Under the pieces are notes generated by a model. It was not told the DNA's origin. It saw only the letters and a list, made by a program, of their open reading frames with translations, and made no database searches. A stretch of DNA of 11,747 bases from Pseudohongiella sp. (GTDB lineage Bacteria > Pseudomonadota > Gammaproteobacteria > Pseudomonadales > Pseudohongiellaceae), in the NCBI GenBank assembly GCA_030652635.1, contig JAUSPW010000312.1, positions 1 through 11,747 on the forward strand. Reading direction: 5' to 3'. The stretch's first letter is position 1. Every line of letters starts with the position of its first letter. Shown piece after piece: positions 1 through 6,360 of this stretch. The position numbers were made by a program, and so were the translations under genes.

Positions 1-1
1 T

Positions 2-712
2 GCGGAATCGCCTATTGCCGCGGTAATTCACGCGCTGGTCGTGGTGCTGGGACTGGTCAGTTTTGCTCGTCTGCTGGGATATTTACCAATGCCTGCCATG
101 GCAGCATTGCTGATGGTTGTGGCCTGGAATATGAGTGAGGCACCCAAGAGTTTGCATCTGCTGAGGACCACGCAGCGTAGTGATATTTTGATTTTTTTGA
201 CCTGTTTCTCCTTAACAGTTCTGTTTGACATGGTGATAGCGATTACCGCTGGCATTGTGCTCGCTGCTATCCTGTTCATGAAAGAAATTGCCGACATGAC
301 CCGCGTGGTTGAAATCACGCAAAACAAACAATATCTGCCAAAGGATGTGCCAGCCAATTACCGGGTATTTAAGGTAACAGGGCCTTTATTTTTTGCTGCC
401 GCCGACAAAATATTTGGGGAGCTTACGCGCTACTGCGAACGTGATAAAGGCGTCATCCTGTATCTCGATAATGTCAGCATGCTGGATGCAGGTGGCTTGT
501 CGGCACTCACCAGACTGATCACTCATTGCGAACGCAAAGGCGCCCAGCTCATTCTGACGGACGTCCAGTTTCAGCCATTAAAAACCATGAAAAAGGCAGG
601 CATCGAACCGGTCGCCGGTGTCTTTCGTTTATACCCAAGACTCGTTGATGCGCAGCAGGCGCTCAATGAGACCCTCGCTGCTGACGCCTGTTTGGTGTCT
701 CCTTCATCATGA
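2..712 (+). CDS. SulP-family anion/dicarboxylate transporter, C-terminal part with STAS domain (5' end outside window)
   Basis: The reading frame is open from base 2, so this is the C-terminal 236 residues of a longer protein whose start lies to the left. The first ~95 residues hold the last hydrophobic segments of a SulP permease (the PMPAMAALLMVVAWNMSE stretch, then two helices around LIFLTCFSLTVLFDMVIAIT and AGIVLAAILFM). The rest is a cytoplasmic STAS domain, recognisable by the YRVFKVTGPLFFAAADKI opening strand and the LDNVSMLDAGGLSAL loop. The block DVQFQPLKTMKKAGIEP closely resembles what I recall of E. coli DauA (YchM), a C4-dicarboxylate/anion SulP protein, so a DauA-like role at the inner membrane is likely; the real substrate cannot be read from the sequence. 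The stop codon overlaps the start of the next gene (ATGA), which implies co-transcription and translational coupling. Confidence 0.9.
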   Translation, partial: AESPIAAVIHALVVVLGLVSFARLLGYLPMPAMAALLMVVAWNMSEAPKSLHLLRTTQRSDILIFLTCFSLTVLFDMVIAITAGIVLAAILFMKEIADMTRVVEITQNKQYLPKDVPANYRVFKVTGPLFFAAADKIFGELTRYCERDKGVILYLDNVSMLDAGGLSALTRLITHCERKGAQLILTDVQFQPLKTMKKAGIEPVAGVFRLYPRLVDAQQALNETLAADACLVSPSS

Positions 713-1488
713 AACTAAAAGACTTGTTTTCAGACGATCCAGTACTGGATGACGGGAAAATTGTGCTCAGCACCAGCGATGACTACGGCAATATTCTGGT
801 GGTGGACTACCCGCGTTACCGGGTGTTGAGTTTTGATTCTGTCTATGAACAGAGCGGGTTTTATTTGGAACGACCTTACGCGCTAGCCCATGAATACACG
901 CGCATCATGCTGTTGGTATTAGGCTTCATAGAGCCGCGCCATATTATCTTGCTCGGGCTGGGTGGCGGCAGCCTGTTGAGAACTCTGCATCATCATTTGT
1001 CGCGCTGCCACTTCCATGCGGTGGAATTGCGACCCAAGGTATATGACATCGCGCTGGAGTATTTTGATATACCCGATGACAACCGCGTGAGTGTGAGTAT
1101 TGAAGATGCAGCACTGCACATGACCGGCACCAAAGATGCCAGTACCGATATTATTTTTGCTGATATGTACGATGCTTACCGTATGAGTCCGATTTTGCTT
1201 CAGCAACAATTTGTGCAGGCATGTTGGCGTACGCTCAGTAAAAACGGCTGCTTGGTGATTAACTACCACACGATGCCTGACAGGCATTCGCCGGTGTTTG
1301 AGAGCCTTTTCGATTGCTTCAGTACCCTGTTGGTGTGTCCTTGTAAATCCGGCAATTTCATATTGTTTGCAAGCAAATCACCGAGGTTAGATTTTGACCG
1401 TGCGGCGGCAAAACTCAAAAAGATGGAAAAAACCTTGGATGAAGTGTTGATGCCTTCATTTACTCGATTGGTACAAATTATTGCCTGA
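709..1488 (+). CDS. Spermidine-synthase-like protein (SAM-type Rossmann fold), substrate unknown
   Basis: A 259-residue soluble protein with the class I methyltransferase/spermidine synthase fold. The nucleotide-binding loop is LGLGGGSLL (residues 82-90), the acidic end of strand 2 is AVELRP (104-109, E106), IEDAALH (131-137) follows, and the strand 4 region is DIIFADMYDAY (147-157, D152 and D155). True SpeE proteins have GGGDGG in the first loop and DxxDP in the strand 4 region. Here the loop Asp is missing and the DP is absent, so aminopropyl transfer to putrescine is doubtful. The protein belongs to the widespread group of small 'spermidine synthase-like' proteins without a known reaction. 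No decarboxylase (speD/speA) is nearby. The ATG overlaps the stop of the SulP gene by 4 bases, so it is expressed with that transporter, but no functional link is established. Fold assignment is firm; reaction unknown. Confidence 0.85.
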   Translation: MKLKDLFSDDPVLDDGKIVLSTSDDYGNILVVDYPRYRVLSFDSVYEQSGFYLERPYALAHEYTRIMLLVLGFIEPRHIILLGLGGGSLLRTLHHHLSRCHFHAVELRPKVYDIALEYFDIPDDNRVSVSIEDAALHMTGTKDASTDIIFADMYDAYRMSPILLQQQFVQACWRTLSKNGCLVINYHTMPDRHSPVFESLFDCFSTLLVCPCKSGNFILFASKSPRLDFDRAAAKLKKMEKTLDEVLMPSFTRLVQIIA

Positions 1489-1537
1489 CGGCTTTTGAAA
1501 ACAGCGGCTTATTTTAAAAACACAGTGGATAACAATT

Positions 1538-3205
1538 TTGAATACAAAGACACAAGAGAGTCCCGAGCAAGCCTTACTGACGGTTTCTGACAAAGACCGC
1601 CGCACCACGCTGATTGCATTGTTGATTGTATTTCTGCTGGCAGCACTCGACATGACCATTCTTTCCACTGCGATGCCGCGCATTGTGTCAGAGTTGAATG
1701 GCCTGGAGCTGTACGCTTGGGTCACCACCGCGTATATGCTGGCGTCCACGGTGCTGGTGCCCATCTACGGCAAACTCGGTGATCTGTATGGCCGCAAGCG
1801 GATTCTGATTATTGGCATCAGTATTTTTCTGCTGGGCTCGGCTCTGTGTGGTATCAGCGGTGAATTTGGCACTTTGCCATTGCTGGGCGATGGTATGCAT
1901 CAGCTGATCATTTTCCGCGCAATCAAAGGTATTGGTGGTGCTGCATTATTCACCAGTGCCATTGGTATCATCGCGGATCTGTATCCGCCCCTGCAACGCG
2001 CAAAATTTATGGGGTTATTCGGCGCGGTGTTTGGTATTGCCAGCATTGTTGGGCCGGCATTGGGCGGTTTTCTGACTGACTTTGCCACTGTCACCCTGTT
2101 TGGTCATGAAATTGCCGGTTGGCGCTGGGTGTTCTACGCGAATATTCCGCTGGGGATTTTGTCGCTGTTCATGATTGCATTTAAAACCCCAAAACTTAAC
2201 CATGGCACCCGCGGAAAAATCGACTTTGCGGGGGCTTTTTTATTGTTGGTGGTGTTTATTCCCTTCCTGTTGGCGCTCACCTGGGGTGGCAGTAAATACC
2301 CGTGGAACTCTACCATTTTGTTATCCATGTTTGGCCTTAGTCTGGCGGCGCTGGTGATTTTTATCTGGGTCGAGGCCCGCACTCCGGATGCCGTAATGCC
2401 CTTGACTTTGTTCCGCAGCAAGGTGTTTGTGATCACCAATCTCAGTGGTTTTGTGATTGGCATGGCGTTTCTGGGTGTGGTGATGTTTATGCCGCTGTTT
2501 ATGCAAGTTGTGTTGGGCGTCAATGCCACCAACAGCGGTTTCTCCATGTTCCCGTTGATGGCCGGCTTGATGATCGGCAGCATCGTCAGTGGACGTCTGG
2601 TGTCAAAAAGCGGGCATTACAAGCCGTACATGGTGGGTGGTGCTGCGATTCTGGTGCTGGGCGTATTCCTGTTAAGTGGTATAAATCCGGACACTACTCT
2701 GGCTGACTTGAGTTGGCGTATGGTGGTGATAGGCTTGGGTCTGGGGCCTTCACAGAGTCTGGTCAATCTGATTGTGCAGGCGGCATTTCCCATGTCGCAG
2801 ATTGGTGTGGCTACCAGTTCAACCCAGTTTTTCCGGCAGATTGGCAACACGGTCGGGGTCGCGGTGTTTGGCACCTTGTTGACACTGAATCTGACCGCTG
2901 AATTGCCAAAACAAGTGCCGATGCTGGCGCAGGCTGCTGGCAGCAGTTTCAGTCTCAGTCAGGCGCAAACCAGTGTGATGAATCCCGGTGCATTGCGAGA
3001 ACGTGTGGCCACCGCGATGGTCAATATGCCAGCCTCAGATATTGACCGTGTTGTGACTACGCTCGAAACCGGATTGCGGCTGGCATTTTCCAATGCAATC
3101 ACTGCCATGTTCAGCGCCAGTCTTTGGATTATTTTGTTAGGGTTTTTGATTACGTTGTTTATACCAGTTATCCCGCTACAAACGGGGTTGCCAGAAAAGA
3201 AATAG
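1538..3205 (+). CDS. DHA2-family MFS multidrug/solute efflux permease (EmrB/QacA type), TTG start
   Basis: A 555-residue inner-membrane protein with about 14 hydrophobic helices, the usual size for the DHA2 (drug:H+ antiporter, 14 TM) family. Visible family marks are LDMTILSTAMPRI in TM1 (37-49, D38), the loop 2-3 motif GKLGDLYGRKR (78-88), the antiporter motif C region GIASIVGPALGGFLTD (166-181) and GWRWVFYANIPLG (194-206). The frame starts with TTG at 1538, preceded by a weak GGAT about 8 bases upstream. The next in-frame ATG lies inside TM1 and would remove it, so TTG is the best start. The loop after TM3 (EFGTLPLLGDGMHQ) is slightly longer than usual. The export substrate is not predictable; no membrane-fusion partner (EmrA) is adjacent. 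It follows the spermidine-synthase-like gene after 49 bases and may share its transcript. After the stop there are 114 bases before the next start, without a clear terminator. Confidence 0.9.
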   Translation: MNTKTQESPEQALLTVSDKDRRTTLIALLIVFLLAALDMTILSTAMPRIVSELNGLELYAWVTTAYMLASTVLVPIYGKLGDLYGRKRILIIGISIFLLGSALCGISGEFGTLPLLGDGMHQLIIFRAIKGIGGAALFTSAIGIIADLYPPLQRAKFMGLFGAVFGIASIVGPALGGFLTDFATVTLFGHEIAGWRWVFYANIPLGILSLFMIAFKTPKLNHGTRGKIDFAGAFLLLVVFIPFLLALTWGGSKYPWNSTILLSMFGLSLAALVIFIWVEARTPDAVMPLTLFRSKVFVITNLSGFVIGMAFLGVVMFMPLFMQVVLGVNATNSGFSMFPLMAGLMIGSIVSGRLVSKSGHYKPYMVGGAAILVLGVFLLSGINPDTTLADLSWRMVVIGLGLGPSQSLVNLIVQAAFPMSQIGVATSSTQFFRQIGNTVGVAVFGTLLTLNLTAELPKQVPMLAQAAGSSFSLSQAQTSVMNPGALRERVATAMVNMPASDIDRVVTTLETGLRLAFSNAITAMFSASLWIILLGFLITLFIPVIPLQTGLPEKK

Positions 3206-3308
3206 CTGATTTTTCTCTATTTTCCAGTGCAGCAGCCGATAGCGATTCCATGAAGACAATAGAAGTATTATTGTTGAGTGGTGTCAAACTATCTGGAACA
3301 GCCTATGC

Positions 3309-3313
3309 AGGAG
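3309..3313 (+). promoter_or_regulatory. Ribosome binding site that decides the start of the binding-protein gene
   Basis: AGGAG lies 6 bases before the GTG at 3320. The frame is open upstream to a GTG at 3278, but that start has no comparable site and would put a polar 14-residue extension before the signal peptide. The 3320 start gives a textbook signal peptide directly. Confidence 0.7.
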
Positions 3314-3319
3314 AATCTG

Positions 3320-4453
3320 GTGAGCAGAGTCAACATGCTGATCAAGCAATGTGTTTGTATGGTGATGGCGCTGAGTCCGTTGCCGATATGGGCGCAGGCT
3401 GAGGACTCAATACAAACGCCGATTGATCTGGTGGTTGTTGGTCCGATGGTGGGCACCAGTTTTTCGGTTGGTGTACAGCTAAAAACCGGCGTAGGCATTG
3501 CGCTCGACACACTGCCTGATGGTTTACTGCTGGGTCGACCGGTTCGTGTCAGCAGTTTGGATGATGGTTGCAGCAAAGCCATTGCTGAAAAGGTAGCACA
3601 TGATCTTGTTCAATCACCCCCTGCCGTTGTAATTGGCCATTCCTGCTCGGCGGCAACCATTTCCGCCGCGCCGGTGTATGCTGAAAACAAAGTGCTGCAG
3701 ATCACCCCGGCATCCACTAACCCATTGGTCACTGAGATGGGCATCGATACGATTTTCAGGATGATTGGCCGCGATGATGTTCAAGGCGAGATGGCGGCTG
3801 AGCGAATGTCAAAGGTCTACAAAGACCAACAGATCGGTGTGCTGCATTTTCCAAGTGAATACTCTCTTGGTTTGACACAGTTGGCCATCCGTGGGCTCAG
3901 GGCGCGTGGCATCGAGCCAGCCAAGGTGATTGTAAGCTCTCCTTCGGCAACCTCTTATCTGGCTGAAATTCAAGAGTTGATGGCCGCGGGAATCGAGGTG
4001 TTGTATATCGTGGGAGGCGGACTGGATACCGGCGTATTCATCCGCCAGTCGCGCCTGTTGGACGCTCCATTTAAAGTCATCAGTGGTGACACACTGGTAT
4101 CATCTGTTTTTTATGAGGCTGCTGGCGCCGCTGCAGACGAGATTCCGTTTACGTTTCCAACCGATGCGTCACAGCTCGGTTCTGCCTCGGATGCGATGAC
4201 TGCACTAACAAATGCAGGTCATGAGCCCAGCGGTTACACATTACTCTCATATGCTGCCATACAAGTCTGGATAGAAGGTGTGACCCGCGCGCAGTCACTA
4301 GAGGCAGACCTCGTTGCTGCCGCCATCCGATCAGCGCCCATCAACACGATTCTTGGTATGATTTCCTTTGATGACAAGGGAGATATTCAAACGTCATATC
4401 CGCCTTTCTCTTGGTATGTCTGGAGGTTGGGTGAACGTGTACCCATCGACTAG
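3320..4453 (+). CDS. LivJ/LivK-like periplasmic binding protein, probable sensory partner of the adjacent diguanylate cyclase
   Basis: From GTG 3320 the product has 377 residues and a Sec signal peptide (basic start, core CVCMVMALSPLPIW, likely cleavage A27|E28 after AQA). The rest is a type I periplasmic binding protein of the branched-chain amino-acid class (Peripla_BP_6). Compared with E. coli LivJ as I remember it, the disulfide pair is kept with identical spacing (C84 and C109; LivJ C53/C78). Ligand contacts S79, A100, T102 and D121 correspond to S110, A131, T133 and D152. LivJ E226, which holds the amino group, appears as D257, and Y202 is replaced by Gly, so an amino-acid-like ligand with a different side-chain pocket is likely. 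The C-terminal ISFDDKGD block is typical of the family. No permease or ATPase gene is adjacent; instead its 3' end overlaps a sensor diguanylate cyclase by 23 bases, which points to a sensing rather than transport role. The leader region 3206-3319 shows no convincing promoter. The family is certain, the role inferred. Confidence 0.85.
   Translation: MSRVNMLIKQCVCMVMALSPLPIWAQAEDSIQTPIDLVVVGPMVGTSFSVGVQLKTGVGIALDTLPDGLLLGRPVRVSSLDDGCSKAIAEKVAHDLVQSPPAVVIGHSCSAATISAAPVYAENKVLQITPASTNPLVTEMGIDTIFRMIGRDDVQGEMAAERMSKVYKDQQIGVLHFPSEYSLGLTQLAIRGLRARGIEPAKVIVSSPSATSYLAEIQELMAAGIEVLYIVGGGLDTGVFIRQSRLLDAPFKVISGDTLVSSVFYEAAGAAADEIPFTFPTDASQLGSASDAMTALTNAGHEPSGYTLLSYAAIQVWIEGVTRAQSLEADLVAAAIRSAPINTILGMISFDDKGDIQTSYPPFSWYVWRLGERVPID
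4422..4426 (+). promoter_or_regulatory. Ribosome binding site for the diguanylate cyclase gene, inside the upstream coding region
   Basis: GGAGG sits within the last codons of the binding-protein gene, 4 bases before GTG 4431 and 10 before GTG 4437. No site of this strength precedes the earlier in-frame ATGs at 4368 or 4416. The choice between the two GTGs is not resolved by spacing. Confidence 0.55.
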
Positions 4454-6302
4454 TCCCTCCATTCGTCGCTCCTTTACTGACCTCGGGATCAGAGCCAGTT
4501 TCTTGCTGGGTTTTGGTGTGATGGTCATTCTGATGCTGATGGTGTCTTCCGCCGCTTTTTTCATCACCGCCAGCACAGTCAGATCAACCAGCGAGATACT
4601 CAACCATCGATTGCCCGACACACTGGGTGTGCTGCGTGCCGCGCAAGCATTTGATGCGCTGGCCGGTACTGGCGGGCCATTGATATCGGTAATGACGGAA
4701 ACTGCGCGCATCACTGCGTTTGAGCGGGTAGAGCATGCGCAGCAGCTTTTTGACCAGACACTGTTGGATCTGCAACCAATCAGTGACGCGTCCGTTGCCG
4801 GCGATGTAGACAACATTATCAGTCTGGGTGCAGAGTTGACCGACAATCTGGATCAGTTACAAGCATTGGCGAATCAGCGTGTGACATTGATTCAAGCAAA
4901 GGAAACCGCAAGCGATAGCCTCATTTCAATCCTCCAGCTTTTTCAGCAATTACTGACTTATCGTATGCGGATACTGGAAAGTGACACCGACGTGATCGCT
5001 TTGATGATGTCGTTGCCATCTCCGCCTCTGGAGCGAGTAGGTGACATGGCGCGCGAAACAGCACCGATGATGCCATTGGCACGATTTCATGCCGAGATTG
5101 AGGCTATTGGCAGTCGTCAACTGGCGGGCGCACAGGATGCGACACTGACCGCCTTGAGTTTATCCCGGCAAATTATCAGCACGGCCCTGATCAATGCCAC
5201 CACGACACTCGATAAATTGCCACCAGAACTGGTAACCGCACTGGAGCAACCGTTTGCCCAACTGCACAGCATGGCACACTCACCAGAGGGGCTGCTGGGG
5301 CTGCGTGAACAAGAGCTGACATTGTTAATGCAAAGTGAGGCACTGGAGCTTGCTAATCAGCAGATCACAGCGCGCGTTAATGATGCCACCAGTGTATTGG
5401 TCAGTCGGGAGCTCAACGAAATAGCCCAGGCTGGTGAAGCGGCCACTTTGTTGCAATTGCGTTATCAATGGGCGCTGGTGTTGTTAACTGCCGTCGCCGT
5501 GTTCGGGATCGCGGTTTTTCTGTATCGGCATGTTTGGCAGTACCTGATAGCACGTATGACGTTGCTCAGTAGCAATATGCAGCAGATCGCTGCCGGTAAC
5601 TTTGATATTACATTGGCTGCCGAAGGAGACGATGAACTGGGTCGACTGGGTGCGGCAGTAAGACAGTTCAGAACAATCGCGCTCGACGCAGGCAGACGTG
5701 AAGCTGAGCTGCAATCCAGTCATAAAATGGCAGAGGAAGCACTGGCTGCAGTCGAGATAAAAGCGCTGGAATTGGAGGTGTTAAACGCTAAACTTGCTGA
5801 GTTGTCGACCTCTGATTTTTTAACTGGATTGGCGAATCGGCGGCGATTTGATGAGGTGTTTGCCACAGAGTGGGCACGTTCAACACGCAACGGCAGTGCA
5901 TTGGCGATTATCATGTTGGATGTTGATCACTTCAAATTGTTCAACGACCGCTATGGCCATCAGGCCGGCGACAACTGTTTGCGCAAATTGGCAGAAGTGC
6001 TTAAACAACACGTTGGCCGGGCTACCGATCTGGCTGCACGTTATGGAGGGGAGGAGTTTTGTATTATTTCCACAGATGCTGACTTAAGTGGCGTGCTTGT
6101 ACTTGCTGAAAGAATACGGGCAAACATTCAGGCGATTGCTATAAAACACGAGGATTCCAGCGTAGGCGTTGTGACCGTCAGTATTGGTGTTGCATCCATG
6201 GTACCTTCACTTAATCACGAGAGCGCTGAACTATTACTTGCTGCCGATCATGCACTTTATCGCGCCAAGGCATCGGGGAGAAATTGCGTGAAATCAGCCT
6301 GA
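4431..6302 (+). CDS. Membrane diguanylate cyclase: TorS-like periplasmic sensor, HAMP, GGEEF
   Basis: From GTG 4431 the protein has 623 residues. TM1 is at about 22-46 and TM2 at about 347-368. Between them lie ~300 mostly helical, periplasmic residues rich in Leu, Gln and Ala, which resemble the helical sensor of the histidine kinase TorS, a protein read by a periplasmic binding protein. A HAMP domain follows (about 370-420, with AAGNFDITLAAEGDDELG), then a short coiled coil and a C-terminal GGDEF domain starting at SDFLTGLANRRRFD. The active site GGEEF is at 539-543. RATD at 530-533 is an intact RxxD inhibitory site with the canonical five-residue spacing, so the enzyme should make cyclic di-GMP from GTP and be product-inhibited. 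There is no EAL domain. An ATG at 4368 would give 21 more residues but lacks a ribosome binding site and a sensible N-terminus. The 23-base overlap with the binding-protein gene suggests coupled translation and a shared pathway. Confidence 0.9.
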   Translation: MNVYPSTSPSIRRSFTDLGIRASFLLGFGVMVILMLMVSSAAFFITASTVRSTSEILNHRLPDTLGVLRAAQAFDALAGTGGPLISVMTETARITAFERVEHAQQLFDQTLLDLQPISDASVAGDVDNIISLGAELTDNLDQLQALANQRVTLIQAKETASDSLISILQLFQQLLTYRMRILESDTDVIALMMSLPSPPLERVGDMARETAPMMPLARFHAEIEAIGSRQLAGAQDATLTALSLSRQIISTALINATTTLDKLPPELVTALEQPFAQLHSMAHSPEGLLGLREQELTLLMQSEALELANQQITARVNDATSVLVSRELNEIAQAGEAATLLQLRYQWALVLLTAVAVFGIAVFLYRHVWQYLIARMTLLSSNMQQIAAGNFDITLAAEGDDELGRLGAAVRQFRTIALDAGRREAELQSSHKMAEEALAAVEIKALELEVLNAKLAELSTSDFLTGLANRRRFDEVFATEWARSTRNGSALAIIMLDVDHFKLFNDRYGHQAGDNCLRKLAEVLKQHVGRATDLAARYGGEEFCIISTDADLSGVLVLAERIRANIQAIAIKHEDSSVGVVTVSIGVASMVPSLNHESAELLLAADHALYRAKASGRNCVKSA

Positions 6303-6313
6303 CGACTTGTTAG

Positions 6314-6346
6314 ACGGTGAGCGATACACCTGGCCTCGCTCACCGT
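6314..6346. terminator. Hairpin between convergent genes, probable bidirectional terminator
   Basis: A perfect 11-base stem (ACGGTGAGCGA at 6314-6324, TCGCTCACCGT at 6336-6346) with an 11-base loop lies in the 58-base gap between the diguanylate cyclase stop and the peptidase stop. On the plus strand it is followed by a moderately T-rich stretch (TTCAGGTTGTATTTC), on the minus strand by a poorer one. Position and stem strength support a terminator; the weak T-tracts lower confidence. Confidence 0.6.
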
Positions 6347-6360
6347 TCAGGTTGTATTTC

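Noticed and set aside
709..1488. Calling this gene speE (true spermidine synthase)
   Set aside because: The GGGDGG and DxxDP signatures are missing, the protein is short, and no decarboxylase partner is nearby.
2134..2583. A 149-codon minus-strand frame opposite the DHA2 permease
   Set aside because: Antisense shadow of a transmembrane gene, with an Asn/Thr/Lys-rich translation and no motifs.
3250..3402. Small plus-strand frame from ATG 3250 (MKTIEVLLLSG...) before the binding-protein gene
   Set aside because: It has no ribosome binding site, overlaps the signal-peptide coding region in another frame and has no recognisable product; the AGGAG at 3309 serves the GTG at 3320 instead.
3320..4453. 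Calling the binding protein part of a branched-chain amino-acid ABC importer
   Set aside because: No permease or ATPase gene flanks it; both neighbours are complete genes of other types, and its 3' end is coupled to a diguanylate cyclase.
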